Shown piece after piece: positions 18,127 through 27,492 of a DNA stretch of 64,000 nt. The stretch is from Aeromicrobium panaciterrae (GTDB lineage: Bacteria > Actinomycetota > Actinomycetes > Propionibacteriales > Nocardioidaceae): NCBI RefSeq assembly GCF_031457275.1, contig NZ_JAVDWH010000001.1:2728001-2792000 (forward strand), read 5' to 3'. Under the pieces are notes generated by a model. It saw nothing but the letters and a program-made list of their open reading frames with translations. It searched no databases and was not told the origin of the DNA. The position numbers were made by a program, and so were the translations under genes. The stretch's first letter is position 1. Each line of letters starts with the position of its first letter.

Positions 18127-18259
18127 TTGGGCGTCCCCCTCTGCTGGACTATCAGTTCAGTTTAGTCGGGTATGGGAAACGGCGAGCCGAATGTCCATAT
18201 AGTCACTCAACCGTCACCACGAGGCCGGTGTTCCGACGTTCGCTGTCGGCAGAATGGGC

Positions 18260-19768
18260 CTACTCGGCGCGGCTGAGCGGGAACAGAATGGCTTCGCGGA
18301 TGCCAATTCCGAGCAGCAACATGACGAGGCGGTCGACGCCGAGACCCATACCGCCAGCGGGCGGCATGCCGAACTCGAGAGCCCGTAGGAAGTCTTCGTC
18401 GATGTCCATCGCCTCGGGATCGCCGGCCGCAGCGAGTCGCGACTGCTCCTCGAGCCGTTCGCGCTGGATGACCGGGTCGTTGAGCTCGGAGTAGGCAGGA
18501 GCCAACTCGACGCCGTTGATGACCAGGTCCCAAGCCTCGACGAGACCCGGCTTGGTTCGGTGCTTCTTGGCCAACGGACGTACGGCCTCGGGGTAGTCAC
18601 AGACGAAGGTCGGCTGGATCAGCGTGTGCTCGACGAGCTTCTCGAACAGCTCGAGCACGATCTCGCCGGCGCCCCAGTGGTCCTGCAGCGCGACTTCGTG
18701 CTTGGCGGCGAGCGCCTTGAGGTCGGCTTCCGAGGTGTCGTTGTCGACCTCGGTGCCTGTGGCTTCAGAGACGAGCTCATGGATCGAAGCGCGACGCCAA
18801 TCGGCTTCGAGGTCGATCTCGGTGCCATCGCGACCCGGTACGACCGTGCGGCCAACTGCGCGCGCTGCGTTGACCACGAGGTCACGGGTCAGCTCAGCCA
18901 TGGTGTCGTAGGAGCCGTATGCCTCATAGGCCTCGAGCATCATGAACTCGGGGTTGTGGCTGTTGTCGACGCCCTCGTTGCGGAACGTCTTGCCGATCTC
19001 GTAGACCCGGTCGACGCCACCGACGAGCGCGCGCTTGAGATGCAGCTCGATCGCGATGCGCAGCAGCATGTCCTCGTCGAACGCGTTGGTGTGCGTCGCG
19101 AAAGGCCGCGCGGCAGCGCCGCCGTTGGTGTGCTGGAGGGTGGGGGTGTCGACCTCGACGTACTCGCGCTCATCGAGCGTGGCCCGCAAGGACTGCAGGA
19201 CCTTGGCCTTCACGCGTACGTTCTCGCGAGCCTCGGGACGGACGATCAGGTCGACGTAACGCATACGGCTACGCGCCTCGTCCGACAGCGGGTTGTGCTC
19301 GTTGGGCAGCGGGCGCACCGTCTTGGCAGCGATCTGCCAGGTCGTGGCCTGTACGGAAAGTTCACCGCGGCGGCTGGTGATGATCTCGCCGGTCACTGCG
19401 AGGTGGTCACCGATGTCGACGTGCGACTTGAACGCGGCGAGGCGTTCCTCGCCGACCAGGTCGAGCGAGAGCATGGCCTGCAGCTCGGTGCCGTCGCCTT
19501 CGCGGAGCCGTACGAAGCAGAGCTTGCCTGTATTGCGGAGGAAGATGACGCGGCCCGTGATCGACGCAATGTCGCCAGTCTGCACGTCTGCGCCGAGACC
19601 TTCGGCGTCGTACGTGCTGACGATCTGCTTGAGAGTGTGGGTGCGATCGACGACGACGGGATAAGGGTCTTCACCGGCGTCGAGCAGCTGCTGGCGCTTG
19701 TTGCGGCGCACAAGCATCTGCTCGGGGAGGTCGTCCTCAGCCGGAGGTGTCGGGGTGGCGTCGTTCAC
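18260..19768 (-). CDS. lysS: Lysyl-tRNA synthetase, class II
   Basis: 502 residues from GTG 19768; a TTG at 19777 is in frame, but TAGGCT at 19777-19782 lies eight bases before 19768 and would make it leaderless. The N-terminal OB-fold anticodon-binding domain (GRVIFLRNTGKLCFVRL) is followed by the class II core with motif 2 (FRNEGVDNSHNPEFMMLEAYEAY) and motif 3 (GGMGLGVDRLVMLLLG). It charges tRNA-Lys. It lies 24 bases after coaX on the same strand, and so may also be transcribed from the pantothenate operon. Confidence 0.96.
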   Translation of the reverse strand: MNDATPTPPAEDDLPEQMLVRRNKRQQLLDAGEDPYPVVVDRTHTLKQIVSTYDAEGLGADVQTGDIASITGRVIFLRNTGKLCFVRLREGDGTELQAMLSLDLVGEERLAAFKSHVDIGDHLAVTGEIITSRRGELSVQATTWQIAAKTVRPLPNEHNPLSDEARSRMRYVDLIVRPEARENVRVKAKVLQSLRATLDEREYVEVDTPTLQHTNGGAAARPFATHTNAFDEDMLLRIAIELHLKRALVGGVDRVYEIGKTFRNEGVDNSHNPEFMMLEAYEAYGSYDTMAELTRDLVVNAARAVGRTVVPGRDGTEIDLEADWRRASIHELVSEATGTEVDNDTSEADLKALAAKHEVALQDHWGAGEIVLELFEKLVEHTLIQPTFVCDYPEAVRPLAKKHRTKPGLVEAWDLVINGVELAPAYSELNDPVIQRERLEEQSRLAAAGDPEAMDIDEDFLRALEFGMPPAGGMGLGVDRLVMLLLGIGIREAILFPLSRAE

Positions 19769-19792
19769 GAGGAGCAAGCCTATCGGCCTGCG

Positions 19793-20569
19793 TCACTGAT
19801 TCTTTTCGTGGATGAGGCGCAGGCCGGTCAGGGTCAGCCACGGATCGCGCGTTGTGATCGAGCTGCACTGGTCCAGAACGGCTTCGGGGTACGAGCCCGT
19901 CGCGATCACGGTGACGTGGTCGGGGTCGGCACCCAGCGAATCGATGATGCGCTCAACCATGCCGTCGACCAGACCAGCGAAGCCGAAGACGAGGCCGGAC
20001 TGGATCGCTTCGACGGTGTTCTTGCCGATGACGTCGCGCGGTAGCGCGAGCTCGACACTGCGAAGCTGGGCGCCGCGGCGAGCCAGACCTTCCTGCGCCA
20101 GCTCGACACCCGGGGCGATGGCGCCACCGATGTAGCGGTTGGCGTCGTCGACGACATCGAAGATCGTGGCGGTGCCGTTGAGATCGACGACGATCGCCGG
20201 GCCGCCGTACAGCTCGGCCGCGGCGAGCGCGTTGACGATGCGGTCAGCGCCGACCTCGCGCGGATTGTCGGTGTGAATCGGTACGCCGGTCTTGACGCCC
20301 GGGCCGACGATCGCCACAGGCATGTCGGCGTAATAGCGGTCCTGCAGTCCACGAAGCTCGACCAGGATCGACGGGACGGTGCAGCACATGCTGACCGCTT
20401 CGACCCGCTTGACGTCGCTGTTGGCAACCAGCCCGCTGATCAACAACTCCCACTCATCGGCGGTACGGCGCTCGTCAGACGACACCTGCCAATGAGCGAT
20501 CAGCTCTTCGCCGTCAAACGCACCAATCGTCGTATGACTGTTGCTGACGTCGAGGCAGAGAAGAGACAT
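19793..20569 (-). CDS. coaX: Type III pantothenate kinase
   Basis: 258 residues. ASKHA fold of CoaX: LCLDVSNSHTTIGAFDG phosphate-binding loop with Asp, NPREVGADRIVNALAA, VVDLNGTATIFDVV and GGAIAPGVELAQEGLARRGAQL. It phosphorylates pantothenate, the first step from vitamin B5 to CoA. Its ATG overlaps the panD stop by one base (TAATG), so the operon runs DUF2520 gene, panC, panD, coaX. The typical DxGN loop reads DVSNSH here, a conservative variation. Confidence 0.94.
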   Translation of the reverse strand: MSLLCLDVSNSHTTIGAFDGEELIAHWQVSSDERRTADEWELLISGLVANSDVKRVEAVSMCCTVPSILVELRGLQDRYYADMPVAIVGPGVKTGVPIHTDNPREVGADRIVNALAAAELYGGPAIVVDLNGTATIFDVVDDANRYIGGAIAPGVELAQEGLARRGAQLRSVELALPRDVIGKNTVEAIQSGLVFGFAGLVDGMVERIIDSLGADPDHVTVIATGSYPEAVLDQCSSITTRDPWLTLTGLRLIHEKNQ

Positions 20570-21003
20570 TAGACCGTGGCGAACAGCGGGTTGTCGACGA
20601 TGTCACCGCGGATCAGGCCAGTGCCCGGAAGCGCTTCGGCGGGATCGCTGCCCGTGCCGATGATCTTGTTCTCGGAGTCGACGAACACGACGCTCGGCTC
20701 GAACTCGCGCGCCTCGGCGTCTTCCATCTGTCCATAGGCGATGAGGATGACGAGGTCACCTTCGTGCACCAGACGGGCGGCGGCACCGTTGATGCCGATC
20801 ACGCCACTGCCGCGTTCGCCGGCGATCGTGTAGGTCACCAGTCGTGCACCGTTGTCGATGTCGACGATGTGCACCATCTCGCCCGGCAGCAGGTTGGCTG
20901 CGTCGAGCAGGTCCTGATCGACCGTGACTGAGCCGACGTAGTGCAGGTCAGCCTGCGTCACCGTCGCACGGTGGATCTTCGAGGTCATCATGGTCCGCAG
21001 CAT
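20569..21003 (-). CDS. panD: Aspartate 1-decarboxylase
   Basis: 144 residues, synthesised as a proenzyme: HYVGSVTVD contains the Gly-Ser site where autocleavage forms the pyruvoyl cofactor, here at about residue 26-27. Other conserved features are [22 protein letters not shown] and [12 protein letters not shown]. It makes beta-alanine for pantothenate. Coupled to coaX by a TAATG overlap and two bases from panC. Confidence 0.96.
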   Translation of the reverse strand: MLRTMMTSKIHRATVTQADLHYVGSVTVDQDLLDAANLLPGEMVHIVDIDNGARLVTYTIAGERGSGVIGINGAAARLVHEGDLVILIAYGQMEDAEAREFEPSVVFVDSENKIIGTGSDPAEALPGTGLIRGDIVDNPLFATV

Positions 21004-21005
21004 GG

Positions 21006-21851
21006 TCAGCTCCCTAGCTTTGTTGCGCCAATAGTTAATGCACAGTTATCCAGAAGGCGCGGCTTGCCGACGCGGGCAGCGACGAGCAGGCGAGCTTCCT
21101 GGCCGGGCTCGGGGTCTCCGAGCTCGGGGTTGGTCAGGACGAGGTAGTCAGGGGTGATGCCGGCGGCATCAAGTACGGCGTGTGCGGCGTCCAGTACGGC
21201 GTCAGCACCTTCGGGTCCAGCGGCAACGCCAGCGCGAAGGGCCGCTGAAACGGCAGCAGCGCGTACGCGATCGTCGGCGGTCAGGTAGATGTTGCGCGAG
21301 CTCATGGCCAGGCCATCGGCCTCGCGAACGGTCGGGCAGCCGACGATCTCGACATCGAGGGCGAGCTCACGCGACATCTGACGGATGAGCGTGAGCTGCT
21401 GGTAGTCCTTCTCGCCGAACACGGCGACGTCGGGACGTACGAGACCGAACAGCTTGGCGACGACCGTCAGGACGCCACGGAAGTGGGTCGGGCGGGCGGC
21501 GCCTTCGAGGATCGAGCCGAGCGGGCCCGGGTCGACGGTGATCGTGGTGTCGAAGCCTGACGGGTACATCGTCTCGACGGCTGGCGCGAAGACGACGTCG
21601 ACGCCAGCTTCGGCACAACGCTCGAGATCAGCGTCGAACGTACGCGGGTAGTCCTCGAAGTCCTCCCCCGGCGCGAACTGAGTCGGATTGACGAAGATCG
21701 AGGCGACGAGCACTTCACCGAGCGGGCGGGCGTGCTTGAGCAGCTGGACGTGGCCGTCGTGCAGGGCGCCCATCGTGGGTACAAACGCGACCGTCGCGTC
21801 GCCGACAGCAGCGGCGAGCTCAGCGCGTGTCCGCGCGATCGTGATGGACAT
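21006..21851 (-). CDS. panC: Pantothenate synthetase
   Basis: 281 residues of the nucleotidyltransferase HIGH superfamily: [15 protein letters not shown] (HxGH motif), [39 protein letters not shown] and SSRNIYL (KMSKS equivalent). It condenses pantoate and beta-alanine with ATP. Its ATG lies two bases after the stop of the DUF2520 gene. panB is not in the window. Confidence 0.97.
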   Translation of the reverse strand: MSITIARTRAELAAAVGDATVAFVPTMGALHDGHVQLLKHARPLGEVLVASIFVNPTQFAPGEDFEDYPRTFDADLERCAEAGVDVVFAPAVETMYPSGFDTTITVDPGPLGSILEGAARPTHFRGVLTVVAKLFGLVRPDVAVFGEKDYQQLTLIRQMSRELALDVEIVGCPTVREADGLAMSSRNIYLTADDRVRAAAVSAALRAGVAAGPEGADAVLDAAHAVLDAAGITPDYLVLTNPELGDPEPGQEARLLVAARVGKPRLLDNCALTIGATKLGS

Positions 21852-21853
21852 GG

Positions 21854-22756
21854 TCAGATGCCTGCCGCGATCTGCGCCATGGTGTCCCAGTCGGCTTCAT
21901 CGAGGACTGAGCGGATGCTGCCCGCGGTGGCGGGAGCGATACGGCCATCGGCCTCGGCGCGACTGGCTGTTGCGCGAGCGAGCTCGAGGTAAGCGTCGAC
22001 GGTTGCATCGTCGACACCCGCAGCCGCGAGCGCGTCGATGTGAGCACGGATCGTGGTGATGTCGCCGCGTACGACAGGGCCTGTGAGCGCCGCATCGCCG
22101 TAGGCGAGGACGTTCTCGAGCGAAGCCGAGAGCAGCGGACGAAGAACGGCGGCGGGATCGGTCGCGCCGGCCTGACGCAGCAGGTCCATCGACTGGGCAA
22201 CCAGCGTGCCCAGGTGGTTGGCGCCATGCGCGAGCGCTGCGTGATAGAGCGCGCGGTCGGTCTCGGCGACCCACATCGGGGTGCCGCCGAGAGCAGCGAC
22301 GAGCTCCTCGGCGAACGGGCGATCAGCGTCAGCGGCAGTCAGACCGAAGACGCAAGTGCGCTCGAAGTCGACCGAAGTGCCGGTGAACGTCATGGCCGGG
22401 TGGAACGCGATGGCGCGAGCGCCGAGACGCGTCAGCGAAGCGAGGGCATCCGTGCCGTGGCGACCGCTGGTGTGCAGGACGTACTGGCCGGGGCGAACCG
22501 CACCGGATGCGGCGAGCTCTTCGGCAACGGCGATGAGGCTGTCGTCGGGAACGGCAATCAGGATGACGTCGCTGGCAGCAGCGACTTCAGCGGGCGTGAG
22601 TACGTCGACGCCCGGCAGCATCGTGTTGATTCGGAGCAGAGTGGTGTCCGTACGACCGGTGGCGCCCATGACGGGGTAGCCGGCGGTGCGGAAGCGAGAA
22701 GCGAGAACGGCGCCGACCTTGCCGGCTCCGATCACGCCCAAAGTTGGACGCATCAT
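21854..22756 (-). CDS. Rossmann-fold/DUF2520 oxidoreductase, candidate ketopantoate reductase
   Basis: 300 residues from ATG 22756 (gaaagg upstream); the frame to 22807 lacks support. The N-terminal Rossmann loop [17 protein letters not shown] suggests NAD(P) binding; the middle has [12 protein letters not shown] and [11 protein letters not shown], and the C-terminal helical DUF2520 domain has FHPAMTF and [14 protein letters not shown]. It is first in the panC-panD-coaX operon. Neither panE nor panB is present, so a ketopantoate reductase role (as shown for the unrelated-looking PanG enzymes of other bacteria) is an attractive inference, not a proof. Confidence 0.8.
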   Translation of the reverse strand: MMRPTLGVIGAGKVGAVLASRFRTAGYPVMGATGRTDTTLLRINTMLPGVDVLTPAEVAAASDVILIAVPDDSLIAVAEELAASGAVRPGQYVLHTSGRHGTDALASLTRLGARAIAFHPAMTFTGTSVDFERTCVFGLTAADADRPFAEELVAALGGTPMWVAETDRALYHAALAHGANHLGTLVAQSMDLLRQAGATDPAAVLRPLLSASLENVLAYGDAALTGPVVRGDITTIRAHIDALAAAGVDDATVDAYLELARATASRAEADGRIAPATAGSIRSVLDEADWDTMAQIAAGI

Positions 22757-22811
22757 GCGCTTTTGCCTTTCGTTCCAGTCCACGGTGGGTACCAGACAAA
22801 TTGACACTCTT

Positions 22812-22817
22812 AGTCTA
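22812..22817 (-). promoter_or_regulatory. Likely -10 box of the pantothenate operon
   Basis: TAGACT on the minus strand, about 55 bases before the DUF2520 gene start, leaving a leader of roughly 50 bases with a gaaagg ribosome binding site. No convincing -35 box was found. Confidence 0.4.
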
Positions 22818-22863
22818 CGTCCGCCTCAGCGACGTCCGCACTGTTTCGGCCCTATGCCGTCGA

Positions 22864-23286
22864 TCACACCGCCGTGGGGCGCTTCTCCCGCAGACCGAGC
22901 CACAGCAGATAGCCGCCAATGACACCATCCACACCCAGGCAGGCGAGCGGATACCAGTCCGGGACGCCCGGATTGGTGAACAAATCGTCATGGACGACGT
23001 CATAGACGGCGTGCAGCAGCCAGAAGGCCCCAACGATCACGGTCGCGTAGGGGACCTTGAACCACAGCAACGCGATGCCGGCGATGATCCAGGGCAACCC
23101 CACTAGGAGTTCCTTGCCGGCGACCTCCCCGTAACCGTCTGCCAGAGCGAACATGACGTAGATGATCGGCAGCGTGAGCAACGCGTAGGCATACATCCAC
23201 GGCTCGCCGTTGATCCGACGAACGAGGTAGATCGAGGCCACGCCAAGCGCGACGCCGAGCAGAAGTCCGAACACGTCAGCATTCAT
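22864..23286 (-). CDS. Small integral membrane protein, unknown function
   Basis: 140 residues from ATG 23286. Four hydrophobic helices can be seen: VFGLLLGVALGVASIYL, ALLTLPIIYVMFALA, LLVGLPWIIAGIALLWF with VIVGAFWLLHAVYDV, and LACLGVDGVIGGYLLWLGL. Polar residues HDDLFTNPGVPDW form a loop between helices 3 and 4. No family was recognised with confidence. Divergent from the methyltransferase gene, with only 41 bases between start codons, so both promoters share this gap. Confidence 0.75.
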   Translation of the reverse strand: MNADVFGLLLGVALGVASIYLVRRINGEPWMYAYALLTLPIIYVMFALADGYGEVAGKELLVGLPWIIAGIALLWFKVPYATVIVGAFWLLHAVYDVVHDDLFTNPGVPDWYPLACLGVDGVIGGYLLWLGLREKRPTAV

Positions 23287-23327
23287 GTCGGCATCATGCC
23301 ACCGGCCACTGTTCGTAAGGTGGAGCA

Positions 23328-24260
23328 ATGAACTCCCCGCACCCTTCCTGGCGGGAAGCGTGGACGGCTGCGCTGTACGCCGACGAGGGGTTCTATCGCA
23401 CCGGCCGACCTATCGACCATTTCAGGACGAGCGCGCACCTCGGACTCTTCGCGACGTCGATCAGCGAGCTTGTACGTCGCGAGGGATCTGCCACGGTCGT
23501 AGACCTCGCGGCCGGCGGTGGCGAGATGTTGACCGCGTTGCACGCGCTCCTCGGTGATGGCGTCGAGCTCATCGGCGTCGAGATCGCCGACCGCCCGACG
23601 AATCTCCCACCGTCGATTGGCTGGCTTCCTGAGCTGCCCGATCGCATCGACGGGTTGCTTATCGCCAACGAATGGCTCGACAACATCCCGTGTGACGTCG
23701 TCGAAGTCGATGAATCCGGTGTCGTACGCGAAGTGCTGGTCGACCCCGAGTCCGGCGAAGAAACGTTGGGCAGCGAAGTTGATTCTGCGTGGCTCCGCGA
23801 GTGGTGGCCGATCGCGGAGCCCGGCGAACGCGCGGAGATCGGCGAAACCCGCGATGGCGCATGGGCCAATGCGGTCGCCCGTGTCAGTGGAACCGCCATT
23901 GCGATCGACTACGGACACACCCGTGACGACCGACCTCCGTACGGCAGCCTGCGCTCATACGTGAGCGGCCGCGAGACCGAGGTGATCCCAGATGGCACGC
24001 GTGATGTCACCGCCCACGTCGCCGTCGATTCAGTCGCCACAGCTGTCGGCGCGACCATCCGTACGCAGCGCGAAGCCCTCGGCAAACTCGGGCTCGACGC
24101 GGGCAGGCCGCCACTCGAACTCGCGACGACAGATCCCACGGCTTACCTCAACGCTCTCGCCGCAGCTGGCGAGGCTGGCGAGCTTGTCGCAAAAAGCGGG
24201 CTCGGTGACTTCTGGTGGCTCATTACAGACACCCGCGGTCATGGAACACTGACCGCATGA
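23328..24260 (+). CDS. SAM-dependent methyltransferase, MidA/NDUFAF7 family (COG1565)
   Basis: 310 residues. The SAM-binding motif VVDLAAGGGEMLTAL is followed by family-specific blocks: LIANEWLDNIPCDVV, AIDYGHTRDDRPPYGSLRSY and PDGTRDVTAHVAVDSV. These match the MidA/NDUFAF7 family, whose mitochondrial member dimethylates an arginine in complex I subunit NDUFS2, the homologue of NuoD. A nuoD gene is third in this operon. The start has ggtggag just upstream, and TAAGGT (23316-23321) six bases before the ATG. The stop overlaps the next start as ATGA. A role in NuoD methylation is inferred. Confidence 0.82.
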   Translation: MNSPHPSWREAWTAALYADEGFYRTGRPIDHFRTSAHLGLFATSISELVRREGSATVVDLAAGGGEMLTALHALLGDGVELIGVEIADRPTNLPPSIGWLPELPDRIDGLLIANEWLDNIPCDVVEVDESGVVREVLVDPESGEETLGSEVDSAWLREWWPIAEPGERAEIGETRDGAWANAVARVSGTAIAIDYGHTRDDRPPYGSLRSYVSGRETEVIPDGTRDVTAHVAVDSVATAVGATIRTQREALGKLGLDAGRPPLELATTDPTAYLNALAAAGEAGELVAKSGLGDFWWLITDTRGHGTLTA

Positions 24261-25759
24261 CGCGTTTGCTGATCAGGTCTGGCAAGGACCCGTTCACGCC
24301 AGTACTGGCCGAGGCGACTCTCACGCAGGACGTCTTCAACAGCAACAGCGGCAACTTTCTGTTCCAACACTCGGTCTGGAAGGCGCTGTCGGTCGACGGT
24401 GCGGAGCTCACCTCCAACGGCACGCTCTCGGAGCGGATGCCGCCCGAGGAAGGCGACGCGGCACGCGTCAACGAGTTCGACCATTTCGTCATCCCGCTCG
24501 CAAACGCCTTTCGTCCCGATTTCGAGTCGCGTCTTGAGCGACTGAACGAGCTGCTCGAGGGCGTCACCGTTCCGACCACAGTTGTCGGCATCGGCGCGCA
24601 AGCCGCACACGGTCAGGGCATCGAATCGCTCGCCGGGATCTCTGAAACGGTGAAGCGCTTCGTCGGTCTTGTCCTCGATCGCTCGGCCTCGATCGGCGTA
24701 CGTGGCGAGTTCACCAAGTCCTATCTCGAGAGTCTCGGCTTCCCCTCCGACTCGATCGACATCATCGGCTGCCCGTCGATCTTCCTGCACGGTCGCGACT
24801 TCACGGTCAACAAGAAGGTCGACGCGATCGCGGCCGACAGTCCCCTGGCTCTCAACCTCACCCCTGAGGTGCCGGGCATCGGCGCGTTCGCTGTGGCCCA
24901 GGCCGAGCGCCACCCGAACCTGACGTACATCGCCCAGGACTCACATGATCTGCGGTTGCTGCTGTGGGGCACGCCGTCGCCCAAGGTTCAGGACCCGCTG
25001 GTTCCGGTGCACTTCGATCACCCGATGTACCAGGGCGATCGCATCCGACTGTTCCTCGACACCTGGACTTGGTACGACTTCCTGGCCACGCAGGACTTCG
25101 CGTACGGAACGCGATTCCACGGCAACGTCGCGGCCCTGCTCGCCGGCACTCCGGCGATGCTGCTCGCCCATGACTCGCGCACGCTGGAGCTCGCCGAATA
25201 TCACCGCATGCCCTTCACCGTGATGCCCGAGTTCGGCACCGACGTGAAGGCGGCCGACCTCTACGCCGCAACGGATCTGACGGAATTCAATGCGGCACTC
25301 CCCGAGGGCTTCGACCGCTACACGGCGTTCCTGGATCGCAACGGTCTCGACCACATCTGGAAGTCCGGTTCGGGCCAGTCCGATTTCGACGCTCGGGTCG
25401 CCTCCGCCACGTTCCCACCGCCCGTACAGCCGCTGGTTTCCTCCGACGGACACGAGATCGCCGCGAGACTGCGGTGGCTCTCGACGAACCACGTTCAGGA
25501 CATCACCCGCAACAAGCAGGCTTACCAACACCCGTACCCGCACCCGCTGTGGTCCGGTGCAGGCAGCAGGCACGCGCGACTCCAAGCCGCGACGTCGAAG
25601 AAGATCTCGGCACAGAACGCGGTCATCGCCGCCCAGAAGAAGCAGATCGACGCGCTGGCTGCACGGATCAAGCTGGTCGAGGAGTTCGAGCGAACGTCTC
25701 CCTGGGGAGTCACCAAACGGGCGTTCAACAAGTTCAAGCGTCTGTTCTCACGCTCATGA
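24257..25759 (+). CDS. Polysaccharide pyruvyl transferase family protein
   Basis: 500 residues from ATG 24257 (ATGA overlap with the methyltransferase stop). Family features: [17 protein letters not shown] near the N-terminus, [42 protein letters not shown], and [36 protein letters not shown], which is the usual RxHG acceptor-site region. A C-terminal segment after residue 440 is predicted coiled-coil ([20 protein letters not shown]) ending in basic residues. Such enzymes transfer pyruvate from PEP to cell-surface glycans. Its insertion between a methyltransferase and nuoD, coupled at both ends, is unusual. Confidence 0.83.
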   Translation: MTRLLIRSGKDPFTPVLAEATLTQDVFNSNSGNFLFQHSVWKALSVDGAELTSNGTLSERMPPEEGDAARVNEFDHFVIPLANAFRPDFESRLERLNELLEGVTVPTTVVGIGAQAAHGQGIESLAGISETVKRFVGLVLDRSASIGVRGEFTKSYLESLGFPSDSIDIIGCPSIFLHGRDFTVNKKVDAIAADSPLALNLTPEVPGIGAFAVAQAERHPNLTYIAQDSHDLRLLLWGTPSPKVQDPLVPVHFDHPMYQGDRIRLFLDTWTWYDFLATQDFAYGTRFHGNVAALLAGTPAMLLAHDSRTLELAEYHRMPFTVMPEFGTDVKAADLYAATDLTEFNAALPEGFDRYTAFLDRNGLDHIWKSGSGQSDFDARVASATFPPPVQPLVSSDGHEIAARLRWLSTNHVQDITRNKQAYQHPYPHPLWSGAGSRHARLQAATSKKISAQNAVIAAQKKQIDALAARIKLVEEFERTSPWGVTKRAFNKFKRLFSRS

Positions 25760-26898
25760 CAGAGGTCACCGCGAGCGTTGGTACGGGCTTCGCCACCACC
25801 GACATGGTGCTCAACATCGGGCCCCAGCACCCCGCCACGCACGGCGTACTCCGCCTGCGCCTCACGCTCGACGGTGAACGCGTCATGGCCTGCGAGCCGA
25901 TCATCGGCTACATGCACCGCGGCGTGGAGAAGCTCTTCGAGGTGCGCGACTACCGCCAGATCATCGTGCTGGCCAACCGCCACGACTGGCTGAGCGCGTT
26001 CAGCTCCGAGCTCGGCGTCGTACTCGCCGTCGAAGACATGCTCGGCATGCAAGTCCCCGAGCGCGCGACGTGGATTCGCACGCTCCTCGCCGAGCTCAAC
26101 CGCGTGCTCAACCACCTGATGTTCCTCGGCTCCTACCCGCTGGAGCTCGGCGGCATCACGCCGATCTTCTACGCCTTCCGCGAGCGCGAAACGATCCAGG
26201 AAATCATGGAGGAAGTCTCCGGCGGCCGCATGCACTACATGTTCAACCGCGTCGGCGGACTGAAGGAAGACCTCCCGGCAGGCTGGACCGGTCGCGCCTC
26301 CACCGCGATCTCGACCGTACGAAGCCGCTTGCAGCAGATCGAGGATCTGGTGTTCGGCAACGAGATCTTCGGCGCCCGCACCAAGGGCGTTGGCGTTCTC
26401 TCCAAGCAGCTCGTCGAGGCTTACGGCGTATCCGGACCGATCGCCCGCGCATCAGGTCTCGACTTCGACCTGCGTCGCGACGAGCCCTACCTCGCATACG
26501 GCGAGCTCCAGGACACGCTTCGCGTTCCGGTGCGAACCGACGGCGACTGCTTCGCCCGCTTCGCCGTACTGCTTGACCAGACCAAGGTTGCCCTCGACCT
26601 CGCCGATGCCTGCCTGGCCCGCCTCGCCGAACTTGAGCCCGGGCCGGTCAACGTACGGCTGCCCAAGATTCTCAAGGCACCCGAAGGTTCGACGTACGTG
26701 TGGACCGAGAACCCGCTTGGCCTCAACGGCTACTACCTGGTGTCACGCGGCGAGAAGACACCATGGCGACTCAAGCTCCGCACCGCGTCGTTCAACAACG
26801 TGGCCGTGCTCCCCGAGATCGTCCAGGGGTGTGTGGTCGCCGACCTTGTCGCGATCCTCGGTTCGATGTTCTTCGTCGTCGGCGACATCGACAAATAG
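25756..26898 (+). CDS. nuoD: NADH-quinone oxidoreductase subunit D (stand-alone copy)
   Basis: 380 residues from ATG 25756 (ATGA overlap with the previous stop). The 49-kDa subunit signature is complete: [40 protein letters not shown] with Arg55 in the HRG motif, [43 protein letters not shown], and [15 protein letters not shown]. The protein would form part of the quinone site of complex I. It is not in a nuo operon: no other nuo gene is in the window. Streptomyces carry a second NuoD of this kind. Whether it replaces the operon copy is unknown. Confidence 0.93.
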   Translation: MTEVTASVGTGFATTDMVLNIGPQHPATHGVLRLRLTLDGERVMACEPIIGYMHRGVEKLFEVRDYRQIIVLANRHDWLSAFSSELGVVLAVEDMLGMQVPERATWIRTLLAELNRVLNHLMFLGSYPLELGGITPIFYAFRERETIQEIMEEVSGGRMHYMFNRVGGLKEDLPAGWTGRASTAISTVRSRLQQIEDLVFGNEIFGARTKGVGVLSKQLVEAYGVSGPIARASGLDFDLRRDEPYLAYGELQDTLRVPVRTDGDCFARFAVLLDQTKVALDLADACLARLAELEPGPVNVRLPKILKAPEGSTYVWTENPLGLNGYYLVSRGEKTPWRLKLRTASFNNVAVLPEIVQGCVVADLVAILGSMFFVVGDIDK

Positions 26899-26924
26899 GT
26901 CGGCGTGCGGAACTCGCTCGAGCC

Positions 26925-27197
26925 CTAGGCGGCTACGGAACGCCCAGCCTGCTGGTTGCGGATGGTCCTGCTGCGGAGTGGCCCGCCCAGAGCGGCGCTG
27001 ATCCAGCAGAGATCAAAGATGCCGGCGGTGAGCGGGAAGAAACTCCACACCATCGCCGCCACACCCCACCAGTGATCGCGGAACACCAGTCCGAAGACGA
27101 GCCACGCCGAGCCGCCGAAAAGTCGGAACGCGCGGCCGCTCGACCCGTTGACCCAGCAAGAAAAACCGGTCGCGTTGAACTTCTCGGCGCGCGACAT
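26925..27197 (-). CDS. YgaP-type transmembrane domain protein (DUF2892-like)
   Basis: 90 residues with two hydrophobic helices: GSAWLVFGLVFRDHWWGVA and MVWSFFPLTAGIFDLCWISAALGG. The pattern of Arg before helix 1 and PLTAGxxDLC in helix 2 matches the DUF2892/YgaP membrane module. Its start overlaps the stop of the DUF4242 gene (TGATG), so they are one operon facing an AraC regulator. It may anchor or supply thiol chemistry near the membrane; function unproven. Confidence 0.75.
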   Translation of the reverse strand: MSRAEKFNATGFSCWVNGSSGRAFRLFGGSAWLVFGLVFRDHWWGVAAMVWSFFPLTAGIFDLCWISAALGGPLRSRTIRNQQAGRSVAA

Positions 27198-27451
27198 CAG
27201 ATGCCCTCGACCACCGGATAGATGCGGTCCGCGACGAGACCGTGCGCCTCGCGGTGCACAGCGATCGCGGCGTCGGGGTCCGGCGCATCGACGAGGCAGA
27301 ACGCCTTGCCGTTGGCTTCGTCGACCCAGTACTGCAGGTACTGGACGCCGTAGGCGCCCTGCGTTGCAAGGTCGGCCTTGTGCGCCTCAGCCACATCCGC
27401 GGGCCCAGCGCCTTCCGGGAGCTTCTCGTGAACATCCATGTAGAGCGGCAT
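27197..27451 (-). CDS. DUF4242 (SCO4226-type) nickel-binding ferredoxin-like protein
   Basis: 84 residues: MPLYMDVHEKLPEGAGPADVAEAHKADL, YLQYWVDEANGKAFCLVDAPD and AIAVHREAHGLVADRIYPV. This is the DUF4242 family, whose Streptomyces member SCO4226 is a nickel-binding protein with a ferredoxin-like fold; the HxH and Asp residues of that family are kept. A very good aaggagat ribosome binding site lies upstream. It heads a two-gene operon with the DUF2892-like protein and diverges from the AraC-family gene 41 bases away, its probable regulator. Confidence 0.83.
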   Translation of the reverse strand: MPLYMDVHEKLPEGAGPADVAEAHKADLATQGAYGVQYLQYWVDEANGKAFCLVDAPDPDAAIAVHREAHGLVADRIYPVVEGI

Positions 27452-27470
27452 TTTGCTATCTCCTTCGAGT

Positions 27471-27482
27471 TGTCACTGTCAC
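27471..27482. promoter_or_regulatory. Direct repeat between the DUF4242 operon and the AraC-family gene
   Basis: TGTCAC occurs twice in tandem (27471-27476, 27477-27482) in the 41-base divergent gap. Direct repeats are the usual site type for AraC proteins, so this is a candidate operator for the adjacent regulator. Confidence 0.35.
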
Positions 27483-27492
27483 ACTCAGTTTC

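Noticed and set aside
18165-18259. ClgR or HspR operator before clpC
   Set aside because: Only partial half-sites (gttcgct, actcaa) were found, without the required symmetry.
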